Assembly: GCF_000189635.1 (NCBI RefSeq)
Contig: NW_002476250.1
Coordinates: 186,001-250,000, forward strand
Direction of reading: 5' to 3'
DNA from: Tetrahymena thermophila SB210
Lineage: Eukaryota; Ciliophora; Oligohymenophorea; Hymenostomatida; Tetrahymenidae
Length of the DNA stretch: 64,000 bases
In this document: positions 1 to 14,400 of the stretch, piece after piece
Numbering within the stretch: the first letter of the stretch is position 1
Layout of the letters: each line of letters starts with the position of its first letter
Notes under the pieces: generated by a model
The model's database searches: none
What the model saw: the letters and a program-made list of their open reading frames with translations, nothing else
What the model was told of the DNA's origin: nothing
Position numbers and translations under genes: made by a program

Positions 1-3000
1 AATTTTTTAATTGATGATTTGTAGAAAAAAATCTTAATAATTGCCAAAAAAAATAGCTTATTATAATAAAAAATATAATGCAGCTATTAATATCTTTCAT
101 TCATTTTAGGAAAAAGTTATCGAAAAGTTAAATTTTTACATTTTATAAAAGCAAAAGCTACCTTTATCTTTCATCTTACTAAACATCAGTTTTCAGAAAC
201 AGTTTTTCATCTTCAGAAAGTATTTAGAATGCATATTCTAAAAATTTAGTATTTGTTATTGTATCCTAATTTTCTGTACAAGGACCTTAAACAAACTCAG
301 TCAGGGTATTAAAACATTATTTAATTGTTTTATAAGTTTCCTTAGAAACTCTATATGAAATAAGCAACTTAACTGTAGTAGAAACAAGATCATATGAATT
401 TTTATTACTGATTTATTTTCGCATGTAATTTTGTAAGTCTTAATTATGATTCAAACACAGTAGTTAAAACAATTTCAGAATTTTGAGAATCATTTTTTCT
501 GAGTTCTTCCTTCCAAACAAAGAGTTTTTAGTAATCTGAGCTTGAAAAATCCTGTTTACTTTGGCAAAAAATTTTTCGCTAGCTTAAGATCCTAAAAAAT
601 ACTCATAGATAGTTTTTTGAACTGACACATTACCTCCTTTAAGCATCAAATTCATAAACTTAAAAAGAGAATTTCTAAATTAAAAATTTAATTTAATATT
701 AAAATAAAATGTATTCTTTTAAATGACAAATTACAAATATTCAGCGTTATTTTCACACTCTTCCCATATCAACATGATTACAATTTTAGAAGAATTCAAC
801 CTGTCCAATTAGTCTTATCTTTCTTATCTAATTTTAGTTTGTTCATTTTTTTAGATTTTTTAACTACTTTATTTAAACACATCCATCAAATTTTCATCTT
901 CTTCTTAAATAGAAAATGCATTTTTGATTATATAATTCATAATTTTCATCACGAAGATAACACTTTTCATAGGTACATTTTTTTATCTCCAAAATTCAAT
1001 AAATTTAAGTATTTTAGAAAGAATGTCGTCAGAAGTTAAAATAATATCTCTCTTTCTTTATTGATTAGGAGTCTAAAACATATTTTAGATCTTCAATATG
1101 CTTTAGCAAAGAATTTTCTTTTCATCTTTTAAAATAGATTTAAATCGTACATCTTCTTACAATTTTTTTTTAAAATGAAGCCAATATTCTACCATATTTA
1201 TATTTCTTACTGTTTAATCCTTTTACTTTTTACTTTTTGTTTCTTTTGGTTCTTCTTCATTTATCATCGTTTTAAAGCTCTTTTTCTTTAACCTATTCTT
1301 GTTAGGTAATAACTATAACTCATCATCATTTAACTCATAAAATTTATCTGAGTTGCTATCTAAATTATTTTTTTCGCCCATAATGTTAAAAGGGATTTAG
1401 AAATCGTAATGTTTAGATAAAACTCTTAATTGTTTTCCCCTATCATTTTCAAGTAGATCTTCTTATTTGAAATTCAAAACCCTAAAACACACAAATTAAT
1501 TATTTATTAACATTTTTCTTATAAATTGAATATTTTACTTATCAAGAGAGTTTATAAAAGTATAGGCAAACTTATAGAGCTTCTTACGTTGATCTATTTC
1601 GTTTGAATTTTCAGAAAATAATAGATCTTTCAAATAATTTTCTGAATAATAATTTATTAATGGCAGTAAATTATCTATTAAATAGAATTTATATGATTCA
1701 GAATATGTCTAAGCTCTTTCTAGTTTCATAGTTTCAAACTCTACTATTTCAACAATCAATTTAGTGTTTTGTGGAAGGGTTTATGCAAACTCTTTCGAAC
1801 TTGACAAGAAAAGAATCAAATCAATGATAGCCGCATTAACTTTGATGTTCTATTCAATCACTTGAATGTCTTTAATATTCATTTAACGGTAGCTAACAGT
1901 TCTTTCTCTTAAGTATTTCAATAGCTCTAAAGCTGGTATAAAATAACTCACTTTCATTATCTAGCTTTGCTCCATTTCGTCACTCATTAACCTAGAAATT
2001 AGCTTAAAAAATAATAATTAGTATAATTTGAACTATCAGTAAATTCAATTTTATTCAGCTATTTTGTTTAAAAAAATCAATTTAATTTAATTTAATTCTT
2101 ACAATCGTAAATATTGATTTGTATTTCTGTTCGTCTATTTTATTGTCAAAAAAGTAATCAGTTTAAAAAAAACTAACTCCTGTTTCTTTCTTTGCAAATG
2201 GCTTTTTTAAATTAAATATTTGATTGAACTGCAAATAATTTATACTAAATGTTACCGATATTGTTTAAAAAATAATTTCATCGAAAAAGAGGTTCAGTAA
2301 TAAGTTTTAAAGTACATAAAAATCCTATTTTTGCTCAACATTATTGAGTAATATTTAGAAGATTTCTAAGAATTGATGTTATTTTCCATGCAATTTAATC
2401 ATTTAAATAAAATATTAAAGATCCTAAAATTAGACATTTATTGAGAGCTCATAATTATCTTTAAAAAGATCGTTAATAAATTCTATCTATCCTATGTTAT
2501 GCTTCTTTTGTGAAATCAAATTTTTGAAAAATTTTTTGTACATAAACCTAATGATAATCAAATAAAAAGCTTAGTTTAAATGATTTAAATTCAATTAACT
2601 TTTACTCTTAATTCTCTTTGTTGTCTAAACAGTATGCACTTAGTGCCTAAAAAGAATTTTTTAGAATTGAAATTAGCTTTTCAAAAAGTTCTTAAGCATC
2701 CCATTGCTCATTTGTTTATAGGTAATCCAAATTTTAAATGTAAAACCCTGAATTCTCAATTACATTCAATCCTTTATCAATTAAATCAATTAAGCACTAG
2801 TGTCCTCCAATATGTTTGAAAATACTTTAAATCACTGCCAAATTTTCTCTAAAATAAAATTTTTTTTTGTATCAAAATAATAAAAGATTAAACAAATACT
2901 TATCTTGCTGGTTTTTAAATATTTTAACTGTTCTTACAATAAGATCTTCTGTTTTCACATAATTACAATCATCATCGTTTTCAAGATTTAGCCAGGTCTA

Positions 3001-6000
3001 ACTATCAGAAACTATGTTTTTAAGTTCAATAAATATCTCATTCAAAATATTGTACAGTTCTTAATGTTGTTTAGAGAAAATTAATTCAAGCTTCAGCAAA
3101 TTGTTAAAAACTTCATTTTTTTATGAAATGCACCTTTATATGAGTTCTATTATTTTATTTTCAAGTTCGCCACTCTGGGCAAAGTAAAAAGAAATCATTA
3201 AGCATTCCATAAATGGCCTGTCTATCACTTCATCAATAGATTAAATCCTATACCTTTAGGTATAAATCTTAACTTTTTCTGATTTTACTACATGGCCAAC
3301 CTCAGTAAAATCATTGGGTAGTAACTCCAAAACATCATCTATTACTTTCCCTGTTTCTTCTTTCTTATACTCGCAGAATTTCTAATTAAAAGTTATAAAT
3401 AAAAACAATATTAAAATAAATAAAAAGATTTACCTATTGAAAGTAAGAAATTATGTTGTCAATAAAAAAATCTTGCCTCATATCAAGTAAAAATGAAAAG
3501 AATTCGCATATTTTGATTTTAATCTGCTCTTCAATATCAACATTCTCACTCTTTTCTCTAACAGAAAATGTTTTATTTGTATATTAAAATAAGATTTTTT
3601 TGAGACCTTGAAATTTTTTAAAAATTGGATCTTTTATTATGTCTGATTCAAAGTCTAAATTGTTATTATAAAGTTTTTGCTTCTCTTTATCTTTACCATC
3701 ATTTTTTGTTAAAATATTTGTTATCGTCTTTGTTTAGTTTAGAACTTTAGCATACACATTGTCTCGTTTAGCCCTTTAATGTTATACGTATTTACGCCTA
3801 ACATGGAGAGAATCTAGTTCTTAGAAATAAGTTTCGTCATATTCTAATAAGACAGCTAACGAACTTATTATCCTCTCTAACTCAGATACTTCTTGTTTTT
3901 AATCTTATTTAAGAATCTAAAAGTATGCTAAAAAAGATAATTTATCTTTTTATTATTTTTGCTATTTCAATCCTGTTTTCTCATTTAATATTCCAAATTA
4001 CAGCATAGTCGTTAAAGTATGTATAAGCTCAAGCATAAATGCATTATAGACTTAAGCTTTTTTCCCTTACTAGCTTTCATTTTTATTAGATTTTTCTTAT
4101 ATTTACAATATCTTAACTTGCTCTTCTAAATGTTTAAGCAGCTAATCTTTTAGCTTAGTCAACTGCTACTAGTATTAGAAATCTTGTTAGTTGCTTTATT
4201 GGGCACCATTTAAAAGGAATGGCTTATTTACATTATATTTTTCTTCAATGTTGTATTTAATACTCTTTTAGCGCATTCTGTTGTTGAAATGATAACTATG
4301 CTTTCTTCCATTTACATTATTTCTGATTGTAGAGCCAACATTCATTAAATTATTTACATTTCTTTTAGCATCAACAGAAATATCTGCATCAGCAACTGAA
4401 TTATTTTGTATATTTGTAGTTGATTTTAAGGCTTCTAAATTAACTATTCTAACTAAATTTGGTCTAGTTTGCTTTTAATTAGGATATTTATCTATATAAA
4501 TATTCATTATTATCTTTAGAAAACCAGCTAATAGTTAAATATTTTTATTCTTGTTTTAATCTACGATAAATTGAACGAGTATAGAGAGAGGAAATATCTA
4601 TGAAAATTCATTACAAGCTTTAAAGTTTCTGTCTTTGCACAAATTAGCCATCAATATTAATTATTGCTAAAGGTAAATTATTTACTTTTCTATTTATTCA
4701 TTATACTGATTTCATTAAACGAAAAGATTATTTTTTTAAATAATTTTATTTCAAATTTATAAATTTACTTAATCAAAGCTTATTAGCTTTACTAAGCTTT
4801 CCATATCTTGCTATATGTTGTCTTTGCTAATTGGGAGGATTTATATTTTCAAATCTTTCAAATCATCAGATTCTTTAGGCATCATTTCTATAGGGATCAG
4901 GCAATATCTTGTAAAATGCTTATCTGTAAAAATCTTTAAAACAAAAATAATAAATTTTATGAAAATCTATTTAAATTCATTTACTAAATTGAAAACATAT
5001 TCTTGAATTATATAGAGTGCATTGTTATTTACTACACAAAAATTAGATAACAACTGGATTAACTCTGGCAGAATATAAGCTTCAAACATCGAGAATTTAT
5101 CTACAATTTCTTTTAAGAAAGTCTTTTGTCCCTAAAATAAAGAGAGCCCATTTCTCTTCTCAAATGAATCTATTGATTTGTTAATTTCATTTCGTTATTT
5201 GAATTAATTACAAATATGAGAAATTAATTAAAAAAGTACTTTCATTGTCAGAAGAGGAGTTGTTCATTTTGTTTGCATTAAAAGACCTATTATTAGCAAG
5301 GAGATAATCATTTTACATACCTCCATACCCATAATTTCTGTAACTTCCCTAATTAGTTTATTCATTAGAATCTTCTATCCGCTTCTTAACCAAATCTTAC
5401 AAGATTTAAGCATTTTAAAATATTTTTTATATTGATTAGCAAACAAAATCTCCATATCCTATATGAGAAACTATTATCTTGAAAAATCTTGTTAAATATT
5501 CTTAGTTAACAATATTATTTGAACAAACAGATTCTAGAAGCTTATAAACTTAAAACGATATTCTATATGACTTAGCAAATACTTCTTCTTCAAACTTTAA
5601 TATACTCATTTATCTTTCTTTTTTATAGAATTTTTAAAAAATTAGATTACATCATAAAACAATAAAATTATTACATTTTTCTGTACTTAAATCATACTCC
5701 TTAATGATAGGCCAGTTTGTAGATTTATATATTTTTAGAAATTCCATTCTCTCATAATGTGAAGGAGCTATCTTATGGAATTCCTTATATTAAGGAAATA
5801 TTATTTTTAGTATCCAACATAGCATGCCAATCATGTGCTGTTCTCTAATAATCTAAATTAGTATTGTAAATTTAAAAATTTATAATTGAGATTTGTTGAA
5901 GTTTTGCTTTTTTCAAATATTTTTTGAAGAAAAAAATGTTACTTTTTATCTTTTTGGACTAGGCTTGGAATATTCTTACTATACATCTATAAATGAAGTA

Positions 6001-8673
6001 ATTTAGTTGTTAATATAACTATCTATTCCAATGATAGCATCATTAACTTCCTGTAATACTTACCTAAAAAAAACTCTATATTTCCATTTTTACTCTTCTG
6101 ATTTATATTTCTAACATAAAAAAAATACTTTTGAGAATCAAATTTTAAGTGAATGAAATAAATTTATTTACCAACAAATTTAAATTTTTTAATTGATTCA
6201 TTAGAAATTACATAGAGTATAAAATAAAGTTGGTTTCCCACATTTCTTCAAAATTAACTATCCTCATCTTAAAAATACTAATTTTTGATTCTAATTTTTT
6301 GATTTTAAAATTAACTTTAACACAAAATATTTTAAATAAATTACCATCTTACTCAAGGAAAGGAGTCCTTCTTTACTAAAACTATTCTATTTCACCTTCC
6401 TCAAAGGGCTCATCTTTGAATCCAATATAGAGTTTTGTTTATACATTTTACAGTCTATAAAAACTTTCTTTCATTACCATTTTAGATTGTTCATTATTTT
6501 TTTATTGTGAAATAGGAATAAATGAAAAATGGGCTCCTAAATCATCCTAATCTGTTAAATCCAAGTAAACAAATGTGTCAAATCCTTCACTAGGATTAGC
6601 TTTAGGTTACTATCAAAAAAAAAACAAATAATTCAGGTGATTATTAAAATGTATAATTAGATTACCTAAAATATTCTCACAGTAAGATATTTACCAGTAA
6701 TAAAATGCTTTAAGCGATAAACTTCATTCCATTTTATATATCCCCCACAGTACATAAAAATAGGTTCAATTTTCCAGAATGCAAATAAGATGGATTATTC
6801 TTTAGATGATGATAAGGTCTGCTCGTTTATTGCTTGCTCGAAAAACACTTAATTCTCATTTTAAAGCTATTCTTTGATTTCTCGTAATTCCTATTCTTCT
6901 ATCTCATATTATCTCTATTCTTCAAGAGATAGATTATAATTTATTTTCAAAAAATCATTTTGATTTCTTTCGTAGTTGGTTTCTATAGTTTATAAATTAG
7001 ATACTCCTGGCTTGAGTTTTAAAGTATTTAATTATTGGTGATCATTAGAAACATCAAGCATTTAATTATGAAAAAATTATTAATTATTTGAAATTTGAAA
7101 ATCTTCTATTTAACTAGCAGTATTTTGTTGAATCACCTTAACTGTTTGAATATTATGTTAACTAGGATAAACAGGTGTGTTGAATTCAGATGGGTCTTTT
7201 AAGTAATTTTAATTACTATTTTAGTTATTTTATACTACCAGAAAAGAGCTGCTATTATTTTTTATTACTCCTTTTCTTCTGGGATAAATTCCATGTTAAA
7301 AGCTATTACCATCTTTCAGTGCAAAACTTGCTCCTAATTAGTTATCGTAAGCAATTTATCTTTCTTTTTGCTAGCATAAATTTTCAAAGGGGTCACTTGC
7401 TTTACTTGCAGAGAGGCAAAACTTTTTAAAAACATTAATACTTTAGGATAATATTTTTTTATTTATAATGTTAATTTTACATTTCTATCAGACAAATCTA
7501 AAGAAATAACACTGCCAATCGAAATAAACGATTATTCTCCTTCTTATTCACATTGAGAATAGCTGTTTACACTATTTAAAAGAAATTTATTGTTAGTTAG
7601 TAATCAATTATACTCAAAATGTTTACACCCATCTGCAAGGGTTTTCTAAATTAGCATAGATTTTTAATTGCTAAACCTCAAATTCTTTCCCATTTTTCTT
7701 ATTTGAGTAATTTGTATAAAGGTATCCTTTCCTGCTATGCACTAAACCTGTACAACAAACTTAAACTACATCCTTATTCATAACTATATTAGATCTCTAC
7801 TTTTATAAACTTAGGCATGGTAAAAATTTAAACAGACTCTTCTCATTTGGGTAATCTGTCAATGTAAATCTGATTTACAATAAAAGAATTAAAATATTAT
7901 AATTTCAGTACATTTACTTAAAGTTCAACTAAAGCGAGAGTGTGAAATTGCATTTAAAATATATTACAAATTTAAGCATGTAAAAACAAAAACAAATTTA
8001 TTAATTTCTCACATGTAACTATCAGATTTGTCTTTGGTTAATGAAACGAATTTCATCGAGGCTAGATGAACAAGATGAAATGAAGAAGTTGAAAAAAGAA
8101 CAGGAGTGCCATTTAATTTATTCTATGTACTCATGTTAGAATTTATTTCTCCATCTAAGTTTTGCTAAAGCTCCAAAATTAATGTTTTTCTTTAATTCAA
8201 GTCTATTTTTTTAAAAAAATTTATATCATTTTTAACTTATTTTGCGAAAATAATCATATATCTATATGAGAAAAGAGCTAGAATTCTAATTAACATTAAA
8301 AATAATTTCAAAGTTTTTTCATTTATCTTTCTGCTTAGGAGAACTTCTTGGAAATTAAATAAGATTAAAGTAATTTTACAAATATCTAAACAAAAAACTT
8401 ACTCAGTTAATGAAATTTTTTTGCATCCAATACTTCTAGCAATTTTTATTAACTTTTATTGTCTATTGGAGGTAAAATCTTAAACACACAGTTTTAGAAA
8501 TCATGCTGGCGGTTTCCTATAGCTCGTTTAAAATTTTTAAGTTCAAGTTTTGATTAAAGAAATCCATCTGATTATACAAAACAATGCTACATATCAGCGA
8601 GACTAAGAGTTAAGCAACTACCAAAAGTAATCTTTACACTTTTGAAACTTTCATCATAAAACTATTGTTCCAT
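1..8673 (-). CDS. IP3 receptor/ryanodine receptor-like Ca2+ release channel (3' partial, pore outside window)
   Basis: Large intracellular ligand-gated Ca2+ channel; the family releases Ca2+ from ER or alveolar stores. Read on the minus strand in code 6 from ATG at 8673 (begins MEQQFYDESFK). The N-terminus matches the IP3R suppressor/beta-trefoil domain (FGSCLTLSLADMQHCF, then a stretch ending in FKILPP, about 8405-8640). It continues with LNGTPVLFSTSSFHLVHL (about 8060-8130), then MIR-type segments, including WNEVYRLKHFITGKYLT near 6690-6760, equivalent to the conserved W-N-x-L-F-R-F-K-H-L-A-T-G-x-Y-L of animal IP3Rs. A helical RIH region follows (about 1500-2560), then an RIH-associated domain at about 200-660 (GGNVSVQKTIYEYF; CLNHNQDLQNYMRKQ; QGPCTENQDTI). 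The six-helix channel domain should lie left of position 1. There are many short introns, for example about 7560-7620 and 3378-3433. Splice junctions near 7900-8040 and several in 2850-6500 are not resolved. Family call is strong; IP3 binding itself is not shown. Confidence 0.85.
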
Positions 8674-9984
8674 AATTTATTTATGCTTGATTACTTTTTT
8701 ATATATTGTTCGCTTTTTGATAGGTTAGTAGCTCTCGTAAAATATATATTTGCAAATATTCTTTCTACTATAAAATATAATATAATATATCTTTATTATT
8801 TTGAATTAGTTAAAGAATTCTATCAATTTACTTTGTTTTTATTAATTAGTCATGAAAATTAAGATAAATTTAAAATAGCATTTTTCAATTTCAACAACCA
8901 AATAAACTGTAATAATTAATTATTCTAACGCTATTGAAAAATTATTTTTATATTGTGTTTACTTAAAAAAAAATGAATATGCCTATAATTCATGTCGCTT
9001 AATTTAATAAACAATTCCTTTAAGTATTTTGATAAAAACAGTCAAATTAAAATTTTTAAATTTTTTATAAAAATTTCTTTCAACTGATATAAGTGTTTAT
9101 TAAAGGAAATTTTTATATTTGTTTATTTATTTCGAAATAAGGTTTTTTATTTATTTAAAAATATTTTATGTTTTAATTCGATTATTATTGATGGAATTTG
9201 ATGAATCTTTTTTATTTTTCTTATTAATTCTTAAACATTAAAATTATTTTGAAAATATTAATTTTTTTGTTTGTTAATTTAGATGATTTATTAATTTTTT
9301 GGTTATTCTAAATTTATTAATTTTTAATAATATTAAGAGAAGAACCATATTAAATTAATGAAATTAAATTTATTAGATTATAATGATTTCATGTAAAGAT
9401 AATTAAAGATGTATTTTGTAAATTTTTAATTAGCAACTTTAATTTAAAAAAGAAGTTGTTATTTATTTATAAAAAAAGAAATATCATTTAATTCGAAAAC
9501 GAGAGTTGAACACATCTAACTATGGTTTGTTCTTAGTTACTTTCGATAAATAAACGAGTAAAAATTTCTTATGATGTTCGTGAGTGATTTCATCATGAGC
9601 GAACCTTTGTTCAAAGTTATTGAACAATTCTAAGAAATTTCCATACATTTTATATTTTTTGATATGCTTTAGAAGTTAAAATATAATTTTTTTATTTTAA
9701 TTCTTAATTAAAAAAATATTTTAATTTTTATTTCATATTTCTTTGAAATTAAATTTATTTAAGTCAAATACTTTCCCCATCCATATTAAATCTGTTATCC
9801 TTCATTAATTTATTTATTTACTATTTTTATGGTTTTGCTTTTTTTAGAGATGAAAAACGTAAAATATACATTGTTTTTTAAATTCTTAAAGATTCAATTT
9901 AGTTTTTTTATAAATTTTAATTCAATATCAATTATTAATCAAAATTTGTAAAAGTAAATTTAGTAGAGATAACAAATTTTATTG
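8674..9984. other. AT-rich intergenic region between divergent genes
   Basis: This 1.3 kb gap separates the start codons of the IP3R-like gene (minus) and the secreted coiled-coil gene (plus), so it should hold both promoters. It is almost pure A/T with poly-T and TTTATTTAT runs. The exception is a less AT-rich patch at about 9480-9650 that holds a short minus-strand ORF (listed separately). No tRNA or recognisable promoter box is visible. Confidence 0.5.
9484..9648 (-). CDS. possible short ORF, 54 residues, unknown
   Basis: Minus-strand ORF from ATG at 9648 to TGA at 9484 in code 6. It begins MYGNFLELFNNFEQRF and ends FNSRFRIK. The patch is clearly less AT-rich than its flanks and its residues are mixed and hydrophilic, both of which suggest real coding sequence. 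However, 55 codons without TGA is expected by chance in DNA this AT-rich. It could be a small gene, one exon of a gene whose other exons I cannot see, or a relic. I recognise no family. Confidence 0.3.
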
Positions 9985-10862
9985 ATGAAAATCTTACTAT
10001 TTTTTTAGCTATTTTTGATCATAAAACTAGCTTACTCAATAGATTTAGAAAGATTAAAGATGTATAAATAAAAGGATTAGGAATATATCTAAAAATAAAC
10101 TACCCATAGGAATAACGAAAAGTAAGAATTGTAAGATATTTATAGAATAAAGGATACATTATAAAATGCAGAAGAAAATTATAAGAATTATATGAGCTAA
10201 ATGAACTTTCCATAAGTAAATTATACATATAAGGATATACCTAGTGTATTTAATGACAAGCTCTTATAATTTACTGACACATAAAAATTTTTTGATGCTT
10301 TTAACAGCATGGTATAAAAAGAAATTTAATTTGAAATGGACATATAGAAAATGAAAAAGAGATAATATTAGTTAAGAGAAGTCAGCTAATAGATCATGGA
10401 GCATAATATCTTGATCCTTAAAAATTAATCAAATAAATTGGAATAAATAGTTAATAATTTTAAGAACCGTTTAGATTCTCATAAAAAATCTGCAAAAATG
10501 GAAACACAAAATTTACAAACCAACAATAAATATAAACTTATTAACTTAGAAGGTAAATTATTTTTATAGATCTAAATGCAAATTATTTTAAAAATTACTT
10601 ACTTATTTACTCATTATTTTTTTTGTGATTTTAATAAAAAGATTTTATGGCAAGCATTTTTAAAGTATACAAGCACATATCTCATCAATAGGAAAAATAT
10701 TTACATAAAAAGAAAGATCTTAAATAATAATAAATTGATTTTTCAAATATGTCTAAAATGCTTGTCGACTCTAGCTAAAAGAATTGCATCAAACTGACTC
10801 AACAAAAATTTATTGAAACAAAAAAAATAATCCAATAAAAAATAGATAGCGGATTATCTTGA
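9985..10862 (+). CDS. secreted coiled-coil protein, 262 residues
   Basis: Two exons, 9985-10552 and 10642-10862, joined across an 89-nt GT...AG intron. Their lengths (568 + 221) close a 262-codon frame ending in TGA. The protein opens with a classical signal peptide (MKILLFFQLFLIIKLAYS), so it should enter the secretory pathway. The rest is hydrophilic and helical with Lys, Gln, Asn and Glu, probably coiled coil, with few cysteines. In ciliates small secreted coiled-coil proteins include the granule lattice proteins of mucocysts. This one could belong to that broad class, but I see no diagnostic motif, so the role is unassigned. The start is the first in-frame ATG and gives the signal peptide directly. 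It is transcribed away from the IP3R-like gene. Confidence 0.75.
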
Positions 10863-11426
10863 AATAAATTGCTTTTTTTGATAGAATAAAAATGAATATT
10901 GTTAATATTTAAAGTTTCTTAGTATTGCTTCATTTTTTTTGATAAATAAAGTTAAAATTTACCATTAAATAATTAGTGCTTTGTTAAGAAATTAAATGAT
11001 TTCTATGTTATAATTAAATTTTAAATTCGACTAACAAATTCTTTTAATTATTTTAAAAAGTAAAATTTTATATTTTAATTTTAAACTTAATTTTTAAAGA
11101 AATGAGTTTTTTAAAAAATTAAGATAAAAAAGAAAAATATTCAAATAATTTTATAAGTAAATTTTAAAAGTTAGCTCCTTATCTATTATCCTATTTCAAT
11201 CATTTGTATTTGTTAAAAGTTATCTCTTATTCTATAACTTTTATTTTAGATATCAACGTATAGAAAGAAATATTTAAAATGTATTTAATGTAAGTTTTCA
11301 ACCTTTTTTATCCAATTTGTTCTTTAATTTTACATTATTTAAAAAAATTAAAAAGAATTTTCGATTATGAATATTTATTTTTAGATGATAATTTAAGGAA
11401 ATATTTTATTTGTTTAAAATTATTAA
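10863..11426. other. AT-rich gap between convergent genes
   Basis: Between the TGA stops of the secreted coiled-coil gene (plus) and the 1,339-residue gene (minus). Poly-A/T runs only; both 3' UTRs and polyadenylation sites must lie here. I see no gene or structured element. Confidence 0.5.
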
Positions 11427-14400
11427 TCATTTAATATAACTTATTGATATAGAAAGCTCTTAAATGAATTTATCTATTGAGTACTGGTCAAAATAAGCAC
11501 CAAGTTTGCTCAAATAATAAATCCATCTTTTAATGATTTAGTGGTCAATTTTGTTAATTGTGAAAGCTGCCTTCACATCATAGCTGTTGAATGTAGGATA
11601 TGAAGAAAAATAACTCGCTATTAAAAATTCAAACCATATGAGTTAATAATCTTTGATTATAGCAATTATTATTTAAGTATTATCTTCTTCTTAATTTTAT
11701 TGAGATTAACTTGCATTAGTTTTCTGCTGTATTAGTGAAACATTATCAGATACACTGCATTTTGCTTTATAGTTATCCATAAAGTAAACAGAAGAAAAAA
11801 TAAAAGAGAGCTACAAAATTTATATAAAACCACCCAGTTTTAATATTAACTTTGGCTCAAAGTTTAGTAGGGCTGATATTTATTATGAAGATATAAAAAT
11901 ATTTCTAATTTCTTCAATTGGTATTTTCTTTTTAAAAAGCAGCTTGCATAAATTATAAATTACTTAGTCATAGAAACTCTTTTGAAGCACTCTTAGATTT
12001 TTGTGCATCAGTATCTGCTTTTAAGGGTATATTCCTGCTAAAGAAAATATTAAATCCCCTATAAATAACTCCATTTCGTTGTGTAATTTAGTATCGCTTT
12101 GCATAAATTCAATCATCTCGTGTTGTACTTGCCATAAGAATTCTTCAATTAATTTTCTCATGCTTGATTTAGATGAGAAATCAATAATATATTCTTCATG
12201 CTTTTTTTATTCTTTTTTTTCATAGCCTGTTTCATCTTTTTACTCTTATGATTCATCACTCTACTTTTATTATTATTATTATTATTTTTATACTAAAAAA
12301 CTATGCTAGATATTGCAAAGGGTATTCCTAAAAGCTTCGATATAAAAAATAGCCTTTTCGATTGTCTTAAAATTTGCTTGTATATCTTTCATCGTTTCAT
12401 AAAGAAATAGCTTCAAGGAATAAAATTAAAGATAGTTTATTTAACATTGTAAGGCAATTTCTTTAATTGCTGTTAGAAGTTGCTATGAACGTTTATCATT
12501 TCCTTAATTATCAAGCACGTTTCTTTTATAAATAATATCTTCTTCAACTTCAAAAACAGCATGTAAAAATTTTGTTAAGCTAGCACTCTATTTCTGTTAC
12601 AATTCCATTTTAGAAATAGTAGTTTATATGACTTTTTCATAAAGATTTGGTGGTATTTCTTATTTAACGCTGACCCCAAGTATACTTGTTGCCTTATTAT
12701 ATAAAGATCCGATATATTAATTTATTGATAAATTACTATATTAAAATTCAATTAAAATCTCCATAATTATTTCAATAAGCTGGTCAAATACATTTTATGT
12801 TAGTTTCAAATTGGTCCTTGAATAATTTTGGATATCGTTATACCCAATTTGCATATAATTATACAAAATATCTTCCTCCTTCTTCCTCTGTTCTAGCAAT
12901 CTTTTATTTTAAGTTTGCTATTTAAAAATACTTTATTCTTCATATTAATTTTAATAATTTTGAAAAGATTATAAATTATTAATTTATGATTGAATAGACC
13001 TAGGACTATCTGAATTGTATTAACTCTTTTCTGGAATTTTTATATTTCTTTCACTTTAAATGTTTAATGTATTTTGTCTAGATAATTATGGTGACTTTGG
13101 TGAAAAATCTTATTTTTGCATATAAAGCTAAGAATTCATTTAAAACCTTTTCTAACTTAATCCTTTTGGAGAAGTGCATTAAAAAGAGCTTACTGAATTC
13201 TATCTGGATAAAACGTCTTGATCCTATTTATCTTTTTTATCTATTTCTTCGATATTTTTTTCAGAACTTTAAACAGATTAGTTTTCATTAGAATCTTGCA
13301 ATTTGAGTTTATTTCTTTGGAAATTAATTCTATTATTTTAAACTGGTCTTTCCTATTTCAAGTGGTTTAAAGTCAATAAGCTAGACAAGATAATATTTAT
13401 TATTTCTTGTACATTGCATTTTTATTTAAACAAGTTAAATTTTATAGACTTTCCAACCCCATCAAATAACATCGAAGTTCTTCTTATAGAATTTACCTAT
13501 TAATTATTGTCATAAGATGTTTTTGATATAGAAGAAAATATAAAATTTTTTAAATTAATGAGAAATTATTCAAAGTCAAATATGTAACAGTCTTGCTTTA
13601 TTTCATCGAATAATTTTGAGTTACTTAAAATTTTTTATTTCAATTTTTCAATAAATCTATCTATATTATACTCTAGTCCTTCAATCAACTTTTCATTTAA
13701 TTGATAAATATTTTCATCGTGTTATTCCTAATCGCCATTAGTTTACAAATTACTTATTTAAGATGAAGTTTTAATGCTTTCATTTATTTCTTTTCTTACA
13801 AATGCAGGATATGGTTTTACAAATCTTTGTTTTGGAGCTTCTGAATTATTCTTAGAAGTTTTAACCCTTTGATTTAATGGAGTAATTGGTTTTTTTTCTA
13901 CACCTTCTCTTTGACTAATAGCGCTACTTTAATTGTAAACTGAAACACTCTTTTAATGATAAATACTTGGTTTTCTTTTAATTCTAAAATGAGACTAATC
14001 CTAACTTTCTTCATTTTTAGCCGATTCGTTTTAATCTTCTTGCTAATTTAAGTTTAAAAAATCTGTTTTTTCTTTTTTATTGCCTTCTTTTAGTTTAAGG
14101 AGCTTATGATCAAATGAATCAAAGTGAATATCAAAGAATCTATTTCTCAAAAAGCTTTATCTTTAATTTTGATCATTTGCATTATATTTAGGATTATCAA
14201 AAGCATTTGCTTATCTATATAAAATATCTGGTATACGTTTAGGTTTAAAAGGAGATTATCTAGTTAGAGGAGAAGAAATTGCCCATTATCTCTAGAAAGG
14301 TATTTATTAAGAAGGACTTTACTGTAGGTAAGTTTAATAGCTTTCTGCATCTAATGTTTACTATAATTGCTTTAGATCTGAGTTACAAAATATATCAGAA

